Source: Ideonella sp. WA131b
GTDB lineage: Bacteria > Pseudomonadota > Gammaproteobacteria > Burkholderiales > Burkholderiaceae_C
Reading direction: 5' to 3'
Assembly: GCA_023657425.1 (NCBI GenBank)
Contig: JAGTJW010000002.1
Coordinates: forward strand, 796,431-860,430
Length of the DNA: 64,000 bases
In this document: positions 42,739 to 51,669 of the stretch, in pieces
Position numbering within the stretch: position 1 is the stretch's first letter
Layout of the letters: each line of letters opens with the position of its first letter
Program-made: the position numbers and the translations under genes
The notes under the pieces: model-generated
Seen by the model: the letters and a program-made list of their open reading frames with translations, nothing else
Databases searched by the model: none
Told to the model about the DNA's origin: nothing

Positions 42739-42981
42739 GCAAAGGGCTGTGCGGGTTGGGGCTGCGGTGTGACCTTTGAAGCGCCGAGAAGCGCAGGGTT
42801 CATGGCCCGCGCGCGCAGCGCGCTTCGTAAACTGACTCACGGCAACTGTTCGAGCGCAGCGGGCGCAGCCCGCGTAGCGAGTTTTGCCGTGGGGCCATGG
42901 ACCCGAGCATCGCAGGGGAGTCGGCCCGCAGGGCCGACCGCTTCAATTCACGCCGCAGCCCCCACCCGCACAGCCCTTTGC
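42739..42981. repeat. palindromic element copy 2
   Basis: A 243-bp unit with inverted ends of about 45 bases (end GCAAAGGGCTGTGCGGGT; left 42739-42783, right about 42937-42981). The core is the reverse complement of copy 1, nearly identical for about 80 bases. One stem pair is switched: GCGGGC-TGC-GCCCGC here on the complement, GCGGCC-TGC-GGCCGC in copy 1. No target-site duplication is evident. Confidence 0.85.
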
Positions 42982-43001
42982 CGCGCGGTGCTGCGGGTGC
43001 G

Positions 43002-43112
43002 GGGCTTCGACAAGCCTGTCTTGAGCTTGACGAAGGGCTCAGCCCGAACGGTGGAGGCGGGCTTCGACAGGCCTGTCCTGAGCTCGACGAAGGGCTCAGC
43101 CCGAACGGTGGT
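43002..43112 (+). repeat. two tandem copies of the TTCGACA..CGAACGG repeat
   Basis: Two units of about 54-57 bases, each GGGCTTCGACA(A/G)GCCTGTC... followed by TGAGCT(T/C)GACGAAGGG and CTCAGCCCGAACGGTGG. They differ at a few positions. They lie between palindromic element 2 and the end of the amidase gene. 43113-43200 shows nothing recognisable. Confidence 0.85.
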
Positions 43113-43200
43113 AGGCCGCTCCGGGCCCGAGAGCAGTCTTCGACCAGCCTGCCTGAACCAACCGAAGCTCGTCGGACACTGGGCTCGACGCAGCCGCCAG

Positions 43201-44379
43201 TCAGCCTGTCGCCGCCTCCAGCCGCTCGGCCATCGCGACCAACGCGCGGTCGCTTCCGCGGGGGCCGAGCAGGCTCAGCCCCATCGGCGCGCCGTCGCGG
43301 CCCGCCAGCGGCAGGCTCAGTTGCGGCAACCCGGCCAGCCCCGCCGCGCACAGCAGCCGGATGGCGCGGTTGCGGTAGTCCTCGAGGGCTGCGTCGGTGT
43401 CACTGCGCAGCGGCGCGATGTCGGGCATGGTGGGCAGCAGCAGCACGCCGTCGGTGCCCAGCAGCGCCTCCAGGTGCGCCGTGAACCGAGCACGGAAGGC
43501 CGTCGCCTCGGCCACTTGCGCGTCCGTCACGCCGCGGCTGAACGCGAATCGCTCGGCCACCCCGGGGCCCAGCGGCGGTGCGTAGCGTTCGATGAGCGGG
43601 CCGTCGGTCGTCCAGGCCTCGCGGCCCTGCAGGTGGCGGAAATGCCAGTACATCGCGTCGAGCGATTCCAGCACCACCGTCATCGGCTCGGCACGGCCCA
43701 GCACGGTCTGCGCGCGCTCGGCCGCCGCCCGCGCGGTGGGCTCGGCCGCGGGGGCCAGCAGCGCCCACAGGTCGGTGGGCCACAGCAGCCGCGTCGGGGC
43801 GGGCACGGGGTCGGCGCCCAGCAGCACGTCGGCCACGCGGGCGAAGGTCTGCGCGTCGCGCGTGAACCAGCCGCAGGTGTCGAAACTGGGGGCGAGATCG
43901 AGCGCGCCATGCAGGCTCACACGCCCGTGCGTGGGCCGCAGGCCCAGCAGGCCGCAGTGGCTGGCCGGCGCGCGCACGCTGCCGCCGGTGTCGGTGCCCA
44001 AGGCAAGGTCGCACAGGCGGTTCGACACCGCCGAGGCCGAGCCCGACGACGAACCGCCGCTGATCCGCTGCGGCGCCGCGCCGTTGATGGGGGAGCCGAA
44101 GTGCGCGTTCTGGCCGTTCATGCTGAAGGCCAGCTCGTCGGTGACCGTCTTGCCCACGAATCGCGCACCCGCGTCGAGCAGCCGCTGCACGGTGGGCGCG
44201 GTGCGCGTCTTGATGCCCGACATCGCCAGCACGATGGGGCTGCCGCCGCCGGTGGGGTAGCCGGCGACGTCGAACAGATCCTTCGCCGCGAAGGTGAGCC
44301 CCGCGAGCGGGCCGGTGCCGGCCGAGGGCACGGGCGCGGCGGGATAGGGCACGAAGGCGTGGGCGGGGTCGTGGATCAT
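43201..44379 (-). CDS. amidase (amidase-signature family)
   Basis: A 392-residue Ser-cisSer-Lys hydrolase: Lys33 in TFAAKDLFD, the SGGSSSGSA block (107-115) with the cis-serine, and the nucleophile Ser134 in TGGSVRAPAS. It opens amide or ureido C-N bonds; the amidase-signature family includes ureidomalonase, allophanate and carboxybiuret hydrolases, so a ureide substrate is reasonable here. Start ATG at 44377-44379 (complement) overlaps the upstream ABC ATPase stop by 4 bases, so it is the last gene of the importer operon. Confidence 0.9.
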   Translation of the reverse strand: MIHDPAHAFVPYPAAPVPSAGTGPLAGLTFAAKDLFDVAGYPTGGGSPIVLAMSGIKTRTAPTVQRLLDAGARFVGKTVTDELAFSMNGQNAHFGSPINGAAPQRISGGSSSGSASAVSNRLCDLALGTDTGGSVRAPASHCGLLGLRPTHGRVSLHGALDLAPSFDTCGWFTRDAQTFARVADVLLGADPVPAPTRLLWPTDLWALLAPAAEPTARAAAERAQTVLGRAEPMTVVLESLDAMYWHFRHLQGREAWTTDGPLIERYAPPLGPGVAERFAFSRGVTDAQVAEATAFRARFTAHLEALLGTDGVLLLPTMPDIAPLRSDTDAALEDYRNRAIRLLCAAGLAGLPQLSLPLAGRDGAPMGLSLLGPRGSDRALVAMAERLEAATG

Positions 44380-45404
44380 GGTGCAGCAGCGTGGGTGAGC
44401 GAGGCCGCGGCACCGGCCGTGGCCTCGGTGCGCAGGCAGCGGGCGCGGTGGCCGGGGGCAATCTCCACCACCTCGGGCGGGGTGGTGCGGCAGGCATCCT
44501 GCGCCCAGGCGCAACGCTCGGCAAAGGCACAGCCCGGCGGCAGGCGGCTCAGGTCGGGCGGCGAGCCGCCGATCGTCACCAGCCGCTGCCCCCTGGCCAT
44601 GGCACCGTGCGCGCGGCTGCCCAGCAGCGCCAGCGTGTAGGGATGACGCGGCGCGCGGATCAGCTCGCGCGCCGTGCCCTCCTCGACGATGCGGCCGGCA
44701 TACATCACCGCGATGCGGTCGGCCACCTCGAGCGCGGCGCCGATGTCGTGCGTGACAAAAACGATGCCCAGCCCGAGATCGCGCTGAAGCTCGCGCAGCA
44801 GGATCAGCACCTGGATCTGCACCGTGGCATCGAGCGCCGTGGTGGGCTCGTCGGCCAGCAGCAGCTGCGGGTTGCAGGCCAGGGCCAGCGCGATCATTGC
44901 GCGCTGGCGCATGCCACCGCTCATCTCGTGCGGGTAGGCGGCCAGTCGGCGCTCGGGGCTCGGGATGCGCACGCGCTCGAAAAGCGCCAACGCCCGCGCG
45001 TGCGCCTCGGCCGCACTCACCGGCTCGTGGCGGCGGATCGACTCGACGATCTGCTGCCCCACGGTGTAGACCGGATCCAGCGCCAGCAGCGGCTCCTGGA
45101 AGATCATGCTCACGACCTTGCCACGGAAGTCGGCCAGCGGCCCCTCGCGCATCGTCAGCACGTCCTGCCCAGCCACCAGGGCCTGGCCGCCGAGTTGCGT
45201 GCGCCGGGCCGCGTGCAGCATCAGCAGCGTGCGCAAGGTGACGCTCTTGCCCGAGCCGCTCTCGCCGATCAGCGCCACGGTCTCGCCGCGCCGCACCCGC
45301 AGGCTCACGCCGTTGACGGCGCGCACCGGCGCCCGGCCACCGGTGAAGGTGACGGTGAGGTCGCGGAGGTCGACCAGCGGCGGCGCGCCCGGCGCGGCGT
45401 TCAT
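44376..45404 (-). CDS. dppD: ABC importer ATP-binding protein (DppD/OppD type)
   Basis: A 342-residue ATPase. Walker A GESGSGKS (47-54), signature MSGGMRQR, Walker [14 protein letters not shown]-loop VFVTHDIG. The C-terminal oligopeptide extension with cysteines ([18 protein letters not shown]) is complete. Coupled by 4-base overlaps to the upstream ATPase and the downstream amidase genes. Confidence 0.93.
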   Translation of the reverse strand: MNAAPGAPPLVDLRDLTVTFTGGRAPVRAVNGVSLRVRRGETVALIGESGSGKSVTLRTLLMLHAARRTQLGGQALVAGQDVLTMREGPLADFRGKVVSMIFQEPLLALDPVYTVGQQIVESIRRHEPVSAAEAHARALALFERVRIPSPERRLAAYPHEMSGGMRQRAMIALALACNPQLLLADEPTTALDATVQIQVLILLRELQRDLGLGIVFVTHDIGAALEVADRIAVMYAGRIVEEGTARELIRAPRHPYTLALLGSRAHGAMARGQRLVTIGGSPPDLSRLPPGCAFAERCAWAQDACRTTPPEVVEIAPGHRARCLRTEATAGAAASLTHAAAP

Positions 45405-46414
45405 GCGGCCTCCTGCGCGGCTGCGCCGGAAGAGGCCGAATGGCCGCTGCCGGCTTCGTGGATCAGGCAGGCCACGCCCCCTGCCGCGATGCCCGTGCGC
45501 GACGGCGGGCGCTGCCCACACACGGCTTCAGCCCGCGGGCAGCGCGGGTGGAAGCGGCAGCCGGCCGGCGGGTTGATGGGGTTGGGCGGGTCGCCGGCCA
45601 GCGGCGCCTCGAGCGTGCGGTGGTCGGGGTCCATGCTCGGCATGCTGGACAGCAGCGCCTTGGTGTAGGGGTGGCGCGGCGTCTCGAACAGCGACTCCGA
45701 GGCACCGATCTCGGCCACCTCGCCCAGGTACATCACCATCACGCGGTCGGAGATGAAGCGCACCACGTTCAGGTCGTGGCTGATGAACACGTAGGTCAGG
45801 CCGAACTCATCCTTCAGGTCGAGCAGCAGGTTCAGCACCTGCGCCTCGACGCTCTTGTCCAGCGCCGAGACGGCCTCGTCGAGGATCACCACGCGCGGCT
45901 GCAGCGCCAGCGCCCGCGCGATGTTCACGCGCTGGCGCTGGCCACCCGACAGCTCGTGCGGGTAGCGCTCGGCAAAGCGCCCGGGCTCCAGCCCCACCTT
46001 GGCCAGCAGGCTGCGCGCGCGCTCCACGGCCTCGCGGGTGGGCACGCCGTGCACCTGCGGGCCGAAGGCGATGCTGTCCTCGATGGTCAGGCGCGGGTTC
46101 AGGCTCGCGTAGCTGTCCTGGAACACCATCTGCACCTGGCGGCGGTATTCCTTGAGGGGCAGGTCGCGGCTGCCCACCTTGCGCCCCTCGAACACCACCT
46201 CGCCGGCCGTGGGCTCGATCAGGTGCATCAGCAGCCGCGCGGTGGTGCTCTTGCCGCAGCCGCTTTCGCCCACCACGCCCAGCGTCTCGCCGGGCATCAC
46301 GTGGAAGTCCACGCCGTCGACGGCGCGCACCACGCCGCCGCCGCGGCCGAGCACGTCCTTCTTCAGCGGGAAGTGCTTCACCAGGCCCTGGATCGTGAGC
46401 AGGGGTGCGGCCAT
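45401..46414 (-). CDS. dppF: ABC importer ATP-binding protein (DppF/OppF type)
   Basis: A 337-residue ATPase. Walker A GESGCGKS, signature LSGGQRQR, Walker B VILDEAVSALD (Ala replacing the usual Pro/Thr before the SALD), and C-terminal INPPAGCRFHPRCPRAEAVC. It pairs with the DppD-type subunit to power the importer. Start ATG at 46412-46414 (complement) overlaps the dppC stop by one base. Confidence 0.93.
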   Translation of the reverse strand: MAAPLLTIQGLVKHFPLKKDVLGRGGGVVRAVDGVDFHVMPGETLGVVGESGCGKSTTARLLMHLIEPTAGEVVFEGRKVGSRDLPLKEYRRQVQMVFQDSYASLNPRLTIEDSIAFGPQVHGVPTREAVERARSLLAKVGLEPGRFAERYPHELSGGQRQRVNIARALALQPRVVILDEAVSALDKSVEAQVLNLLLDLKDEFGLTYVFISHDLNVVRFISDRVMVMYLGEVAEIGASESLFETPRHPYTKALLSSMPSMDPDHRTLEAPLAGDPPNPINPPAGCRFHPRCPRAEAVCGQRPPSRTGIAAGGVACLIHEAGSGHSASSGAAAQEAA

Positions 46415-47364
46415 CACTTCACGTCCATGGCGGAGCGGAGCGAATCGCTCAGCAGGTTGAAGGCGATGGACGTGATGAAGATCATCACCCCCGGCAGCGC
46501 GGCCACCCAGGGCTGCACATAGATGGCGGTGCGCAGCGTGTTCAGCATCAGGCCCCACTCGGGCTCGGGCGGCTTCACGCCCAGGCCCAGGAAGCTCAGG
46601 CCGCTGGCGAGGATCATGCTCACGGCGATCAGGCTGGTGGCGTAGACGAAGATCGGCCCCAGCACGTTGCCCAGCACGTGCACGCGCACGATGGTGAAGG
46701 CGGCGGCCCCGCTGGCGCGCGCGGCTTCCACATAGTCTCGGGTGCGCACCTGCGTCGTGACACTCTCGGCCACGCGGGCGATGGGCGGGATGAAGACGAT
46801 CGTGAGGCTCAGCAGCGCGTTGCCGATGCCGGCACCCAGGGCGCCGCTCAGCGCGATGGCCAGCAGCACGCTGGGGAAGGCGTAGAACACGTCGATCGTG
46901 CGCATGATCACCGTGTTGGTGACGCCGCCCGCGTAACCGGCCAGTATGCCGATGGCGCTGCCGATGAAGAAGGCCAGCACCACCGGCGTGATGCCCATGA
47001 ACAGGCTCAGCCGCGCGCCCACCATCAGCCGGCTGAGCATGTCGCGGCCGAGTTCGTCGGTGCCCAGCGGGTGGCCCTCGGTGCCGATGGGCTTGAGGCG
47101 CGACAGCATCGACGATTGCGTCGGGTCGACCGGCGCCAGCCAGGGCCCGAACACGGCCAGCGTGAACAGCACCAGCACCACGGCCAGCGCGAACAGCGCC
47201 ACCGGGTCGCGGACGAAGCGCAGCGCGGTGCTGGCCCAGTAGCCGCGCGAGGGCGGCGCCGCCGTTCGCACTGAGCTTGTCGAAGTGCCCGCGAGGGCCT
47301 CGACAGGCTCGGCCCGAACGGCCATCGACCCCGAGGGACCGGGCGTGGGTGTGCCGGCACTCAT
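46414..47364 (-). CDS. dppC: ABC importer permease (DppC type) with repeat-derived N-terminal segment
   Basis: A 316-residue permease with about six helices and the EAA-like loop VEAARASGAAAFTIVRVHVL. N-terminal residues about 15-35 (MAVRAEPVEALAGTSTSSVR) are encoded by a copy of the dispersed TTCGACA/CGAACGG palindrome (47261-47322), inserted in frame before the first helix. Normal DppC proteins have a short basic N-terminal tail there. The rest looks intact, so the insertion is probably tolerated. One-base and 4-base overlaps with its neighbours. Confidence 0.92.
   Translation of the reverse strand: MSAGTPTPGPSGSMAVRAEPVEALAGTSTSSVRTAAPPSRGYWASTALRFVRDPVALFALAVVLVLFTLAVFGPWLAPVDPTQSSMLSRLKPIGTEGHPLGTDELGRDMLSRLMVGARLSLFMGITPVVLAFFIGSAIGILAGYAGGVTNTVIMRTIDVFYAFPSVLLAIALSGALGAGIGNALLSLTIVFIPPIARVAESVTTQVRTRDYVEAARASGAAAFTIVRVHVLGNVLGPIFVYATSLIAVSMILASGLSFLGLGVKPPEPEWGLMLNTLRTAIYVQPWVAALPGVMIFITSIAFNLLSDSLRSAMDVK
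47261..47322 (-). repeat. dispersed palindrome inside dppC
   Basis: Inverted arms CCGTTCG...GAGCTTGTCGA and TCGACAGGCTC...CGAACGG. Same family as the repeats at 36858, 43002 and 59579, but here lying in a reading frame. Confidence 0.85.
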
Positions 47365-48314
47365 GATCTGGCGATCCTCGGATCGAGCAGGGTCTGCACG
47401 ATGTCCACCACGACGTTGAGCACCACAAAGAACATCGCCAGCACGAGGATGGTGCCCTGCAGCAGCGGCAGGTCGCGCTGGAAGATGGCGCTGTTGAGCA
47501 GGAAGCCGGTGCCCGGCCAGGCGAACACCGTCTCGATGAGGATGCTGCCGCCGAGCAGGTAGCCCAGCTGCAGCCCCATCACGGCCAAGGCCGTGGGCGC
47601 GGCGTTCTTGACGACGTGGCGGAAGACGCCGAAGTGGGTGAGCCCCTTGGCGCGCAGCCCGACCACGAACTCCTGCGCCAGGATCTCGGCCACCAGCGCA
47701 CGCACCGTGCGCGCCACGATGCCCATGGGGATGACGCTCATGGTGATGGCCGGCAGCAGCATGTGCTGCACGTGCGCCCAATTCCAGGCCCAGTCGCCAC
47801 TGCCGCCGGGGCCGGCACCGGTGGCCGGCAGCCAGTTGAGCTGCGCCGCGAAGATGATCACCAGCACCATGCCCAGCCAGTAGTGCGGCACGCTCACGCC
47901 GAGCACGCTGAGCAGCGAGGCGCCGCGGTCGATCCAGCTGTTGCGGAAGTAGCCCGCCACGAAGCCGAACAGGCAGCCGAAGAAGAAACCGATGAGCGTG
48001 GCCACCACGGCCAGGCGCAGCGTGTTGACCACCGCGGTCATCACCTCGGTGGTGACGGGGCGGTTGCTGGCGATGCTGGTGCCCAGGTCGCCGTGCAACG
48101 CGCGCCAGACCCAGCTGACGAACTGCTCGGGCAGGCTGCGGTCGAAGCCGTAGAGCGCGCGCAGCTGCTGCTGCAGCTCGGCGCTGGCGTCGGGCGGCAG
48201 CACCGACACCAGCGGGTCGCCCGGCGCGAGGTGCACCAGCGCGAAGCAGACCAGGGCCACGCCGCCCATGATGGGCAGCGTGTACAGGATGCGGCGCAGC
48301 AGGTAGGCGATCAC
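47361..48314 (-). CDS. dppB: ABC importer permease (DppB type)
   Basis: A 317-residue permease with the family start (IAYLLRRILYTLPIMGGVAL), a large periplasmic loop, and the EAA loop QEFVVGLRAKGLTHFGVFRH. About six helices. A GTG start at 48312-48314 (complement) is used; a longer frame would begin inside the GC-rich repeat. Overlaps dppC by 4 bases. Confidence 0.92.
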   Translation of the reverse strand: MIAYLLRRILYTLPIMGGVALVCFALVHLAPGDPLVSVLPPDASAELQQQLRALYGFDRSLPEQFVSWVWRALHGDLGTSIASNRPVTTEVMTAVVNTLRLAVVATLIGFFFGCLFGFVAGYFRNSWIDRGASLLSVLGVSVPHYWLGMVLVIIFAAQLNWLPATGAGPGGSGDWAWNWAHVQHMLLPAITMSVIPMGIVARTVRALVAEILAQEFVVGLRAKGLTHFGVFRHVVKNAAPTALAVMGLQLGYLLGGSILIETVFAWPGTGFLLNSAIFQRDLPLLQGTILVLAMFFVVLNVVVDIVQTLLDPRIARS

Positions 48315-48400
48315 AGCCCCCCCCCCGAAGCGCCTGCGGCGCTTCCCCCCCAGGGGGGCGCCGCCCACGGCCCGGCAGAGCCGGTTCCGCGGCGGCCGCT
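48315..48400. repeat. C/G-run palindromic repeat between dppA and dppB
   Basis: C10 run, then GAAGCGCCTGCGGCGCTTC (a perfect hairpin), a C8 run, and GGGGGGCGCCGCC, followed by GGCCCGGCAGAGCCGG. A stem-loop between the binding-protein gene and the permease genes is a common way to make more binding protein than permease. Confidence 0.6.
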
Positions 48401-48426
48401 TGGGGGTGCCAGGATGCTTCGCAGAG

Positions 48427-50103
48427 TCATTCCATGCTCATGGTCGCGATGTCGATGAACCAGCTGCGCGGCTGCACCACGTTCTTCACGCGGGCCGTCA
48501 TGGCACGCGGACCGACGTCGTGCGCGATCCAGACAAACGGCGCCTCTTCCACGATGCGGGCATGCAGCTTGGCCAGCGCCGCGTCACGGGCCTTGTCGTC
48601 GAAGCTGGTGCGCGCGTCGGCGATCAGCTTGTCGAACTCGGCGTTGCCGAAGTAGCCCCAGTTGTTGCTCACGGGCGGGAAGGTCTTGGTGCTGGTGAAG
48701 CGCACCATCGCGAAGAACGGGTCCATCGCGGCGAAGCTCACGTTGATGGCGTGGGCACCGTTGGCGGTGGGGTCCTTGGCGCCGCGGCGCCAGTTGGTGA
48801 ACAGCGTGTTCCACTCGATGACGTCGAACTGCACGTCGAAGAAGCACTGCTTCAGGCTCTGCTGCACGAACTCGTTCATCGGCAGGGGCTGCATCTGGCC
48901 CGAGCCGCTGGCGCTGATCTGCACCTTCACCCGCAGCGGCTTGGCGGCGCTGTGGCCGGCTTCCGTCATCAGCTGCCGCGCCGCGGCGACGTCGTACTTG
49001 ATGTCGAACTTGGGGTTGCCCCACCACGGGTGGCCGGGCGGCACCGTGCCCTTGGGGATGCCCATCATGCCGCCCAGCAGCTTGAGCAGGCCGGTGCGGT
49101 CCACGCACAGGTTGGCGGCGTGGCGCACGCGCTTGTCCAGCCAGGGCGAGCCCTCGGCGAAGCTCAGCTGCCAGGGCCAGACGTGCGGCTGCTGGTTGAA
49201 GTAGATCTTGTGGCCGCGGTTCTGGATGGCGCCCATCGCGTCGGGCGCCGGGGCCTCGATCCAGTCGACCTGGCCCGACAGCAGCGCCGCCGTGCGCGCG
49301 TTGGCCTCGGGCATGGGCAGCATCACGACGCGGTCGATCTTGGGCACGCGCTTCGCGTCCCAGTAGGCCTTGTTGGCCGCGAGTTCCAGCCGCTCGCGCG
49401 GCACGAAGCGCACCATCCGGAAGGGGCCCGAGCCGCTGGCGTCGGCCGCGAAGGCCGTCCACGCCGCCTTGGACTTGTCGGCCGGGGTGGCGCCGGGGGC
49501 GGCGTCGAACTTCTTCTGCCAGTGCGCGGGGCTGGCCATGAACAGGTTGGTCAGGTTCAGCGGCAGGAAGGAATCCGGCTCGCTGGTGGTCAGTTCGACC
49601 GTGAGGTTATCGATCTTGCGCGCGCTGCGCAGCGTGGGCATGCGGCTGGCGGTGACGCCCACCTGGCTGGCGTCGAAGTGCGGCGCGTCCTTGTCGAGCA
49701 CCTTGCGCACGTTCCACACCACGGCGTCGGCGTTGAAGTCACTGCCATCGTGGAACTTCACGCCCGGGCGCAGCTTGAACACCCACTTCGTCTTGTCCTT
49801 GGCGTCCACGGCCCAGCTCAGCGCCAGACCCGGAATCAGCACGCTCGGGGCATCGGCCTTGGAGAGGTCCCAGTGCGTGAGCGCGTCGTACATCGGGATG
49901 CCGGTGAAGCGGTTGCCCTCGAAGCCCTGGTCGGGCTGGCCGAGCGTGCGCGGGATGTCCGCGGCCGTCATCGCGATGCGCAGCAGCTTCTCCTGTGCGT
50001 GCGCCGGCAGGGCCAGCGCCGCCGCCAGCGTGCCGAGGCCGAGCACCAGGCCGGCGGCAGCACGGCGGGCGTGAACGGGGCGAGGGGTGGGGATGCGCTT
50101 CAT
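48427..50103 (-). CDS. dppA: ABC importer substrate-binding protein (DppA/OppA type)
   Basis: A 558-residue periplasmic binding protein with a signal peptide ending ALPAHA-QEK. SBP_bac_5 features: GLALSWAVDAKDKTKWVFKL, FKLRPGVKFHDGSDFNADAV, and the C-terminal lobe with FVWIAHDVGPRAM. Clustering with amidase and ureide enzymes rather than peptidases suggests the ligand is not a dipeptide. No cysteine at the cleavage site, so it is soluble in the periplasm. Confidence 0.92.
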   Translation of the reverse strand: MKRIPTPRPVHARRAAAGLVLGLGTLAAALALPAHAQEKLLRIAMTAADIPRTLGQPDQGFEGNRFTGIPMYDALTHWDLSKADAPSVLIPGLALSWAVDAKDKTKWVFKLRPGVKFHDGSDFNADAVVWNVRKVLDKDAPHFDASQVGVTASRMPTLRSARKIDNLTVELTTSEPDSFLPLNLTNLFMASPAHWQKKFDAAPGATPADKSKAAWTAFAADASGSGPFRMVRFVPRERLELAANKAYWDAKRVPKIDRVVMLPMPEANARTAALLSGQVDWIEAPAPDAMGAIQNRGHKIYFNQQPHVWPWQLSFAEGSPWLDKRVRHAANLCVDRTGLLKLLGGMMGIPKGTVPPGHPWWGNPKFDIKYDVAAARQLMTEAGHSAAKPLRVKVQISASGSGQMQPLPMNEFVQQSLKQCFFDVQFDVIEWNTLFTNWRRGAKDPTANGAHAINVSFAAMDPFFAMVRFTSTKTFPPVSNNWGYFGNAEFDKLIADARTSFDDKARDAALAKLHARIVEEAPFVWIAHDVGPRAMTARVKNVVQPRSWFIDIATMSME

Positions 50104-50156
50104 CGGGCTCTCTCCTGGTGAATGGATTAAAAAAGAAAGGCAAACGGCATGCCAGC

Positions 50157-50903
50157 TCAGCCCGGCTGCAGCCAGGCGCTGAGTTCGGGCGACAGGCCCA
50201 CCCAGGGGCCGGGCTCGGGAGCCCGGGACGGGGTCTGCGCCAGGGGCTGCGCGGCGGCCACGCCGGCGTGCAGCGCCTCTTGGAGGTTGTCGAGCACCGG
50301 GCACGGCAGCCGCCCGGCCAGCGGTGCGGCCAGGCCGGCAAGGCCGGCGCCGCCCAGCAGCACGGCGCGCGCCGCGGGCCATCGCTGCAAGGCGTCGCGC
50401 GCGGCGGCGTGCAGCAGTTCGACGGCCCCGGCAGGGTCGGCGGCCATCTCGCCCCCGCTGCGGGGCACGGCCTGCACGCCCAGCAGCGGCGCGGGCAGCG
50501 GCAGCAGCGTGGCCAGCCGCTGCAGCATCGGCACCCAGGCCGCGCCCCCGGTGACGACGACGAAGGGACCATGGCGGGCCGCCGCCAGCATGGACGCCTC
50601 GGCCAGGCCGAGCACGGGCACGCCGGCCGTGGCGCGCAGCGCGAACAGGCCGGGGTCGCCGAAGCAGGCCAGCAACACGGCCGCCGGCCGGCCCCGCGCC
50701 TGCACGTGGGCGGCGTAGGCGTCCAGCGCCGCATGGCCCGCCACCGCGGCGCCGGCCTCGCCGGTGATGTAGCGCGGGCCGAATCGCGCCGTGGCCACGG
50801 CCAGCCGCAGCCCGGCGGCCTGCGCCACGGGCGCGGCGTGGCGCTCCAGCAGCGCGCTCACCTCGGCGCTGGTGTTGGGGTTGAGCAGCAGCAGCGTGCT
50901 CAC
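50157..50903 (-). CDS. Asp/Glu/hydantoin racemase-family protein missing one catalytic cysteine
   Basis: A 248-residue protein that starts with GTG (LLLLNPNTSAEVSALLERH, the family's phosphate-like loop). The first catalytic cysteine is present, Cys80 in LLACFGDPGLF. The second motif, normally LGCAGM, reads VLLGGAGL, so Gly185 stands in place of Cys. Two-cysteine racemases need both; single-cysteine relatives include arylmalonate decarboxylases. The chemistry may therefore be decarboxylation or isomerisation, and racemisation of hydantoin or allantoin is less likely. The start overlaps the GntR gene by 4 bases. Confidence 0.85.
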   Translation of the reverse strand: MSTLLLLNPNTSAEVSALLERHAAPVAQAAGLRLAVATARFGPRYITGEAGAAVAGHAALDAYAAHVQARGRPAAVLLACFGDPGLFALRATAGVPVLGLAEASMLAAARHGPFVVVTGGAAWVPMLQRLATLLPLPAPLLGVQAVPRSGGEMAADPAGAVELLHAAARDALQRWPAARAVLLGGAGLAGLAAPLAGRLPCPVLDNLQEALHAGVAAAQPLAQTPSRAPEPGPWVGLSPELSAWLQPG

Positions 50904-51607
50904 GCGTGGGCCCCATCGGCCAGCCCCAGCAGCATGGCCAGCCCCGGCGCGGCGCGCTCGGGCGCCCCGAATTGCAGCTGCGACTCCAGCCGCGACAGGT
51001 GCTGCACCATCGCGCGGCCGGCGGCCGCCCCGTCGCGCAGCTTGATGGCGGCCAGGATGCTGCGGTGCTCGCGGCAGTCGCAGCTGGCGTCGCCGCCGTC
51101 GCGGATGTCCTGCGGCCCGTAGCGCAGCAGCACGAGCGAGGTGCGCATCACCAACGGTCGCAGCAGCCGCGCCAGCGTGCGGTTGCCAGCGTGATCGGCC
51201 ACGTGCAGGTGAAAGGCGCCTGCGTGGCGGATGGCGTCGTGGCGGCGGCCGTCGGCGCGCGCGCGCTCCTCGTCGCGGATCCAGCCCTGCAGCGCGCGCA
51301 GGTCGGCCGCGGTGGCTCGGGCCACGAAGGCGGCCAGCAGTTCGGGCTCGAGCAGGCGGCGCACGGCGAAGACCTCGCGCGCCTCGTCGGGGGTGGGCTC
51401 GGCCACGCGCGCGCCGGCGTTGGGCACCAAGGTGACGAGGTCCTCGCTGGCCAGGCGGATCAGCACCTGCCGGATGCGCGTGCGCGACACGCCGAAGGCC
51501 TGGCCGAGCTCGTCTTCGCGCAGGCGCTGGCCCGGCGCCAGGCGCTGGTCGAGCATGGCCTCGGCCAGGCGGGCGTGGATGTCGGCGTCGGACAGGACTG
51601 CGCTCAT
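50900..51607 (-). CDS. GntR/FadR-family regulator with FCD domain
   Basis: A 235-residue transcription factor. N-terminal winged helix (LAPGQRLREDELGQAFGVSR, TRIRQVLIRLASEDLVTLVP) and the all-helical FCD ligand domain with metal-site residues (HLHVADHAGN, HRSILAAIKLRDG). It heads the minus-strand importer cluster and probably controls it in response to the imported compound or a breakdown product. A matching inverted repeat lies upstream at 51670-51694. Confidence 0.9.
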   Translation of the reverse strand: MSAVLSDADIHARLAEAMLDQRLAPGQRLREDELGQAFGVSRTRIRQVLIRLASEDLVTLVPNAGARVAEPTPDEAREVFAVRRLLEPELLAAFVARATAADLRALQGWIRDEERARADGRRHDAIRHAGAFHLHVADHAGNRTLARLLRPLVMRTSLVLLRYGPQDIRDGGDASCDCREHRSILAAIKLRDGAAAGRAMVQHLSRLESQLQFGAPERAAPGLAMLLGLADGAHA

Positions 51608-51669
51608 CGGTGGCTCCCGCCACGCAATCGCCGTGCCGGGCCTCGCACACCATCGGCCCGGAAGATTGC

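Noticed and set aside
42739..42981. Insertion sequence
   Set aside because: No transposase frame fits in 243 bases and no target-site duplication is visible; it is treated as a palindromic element.
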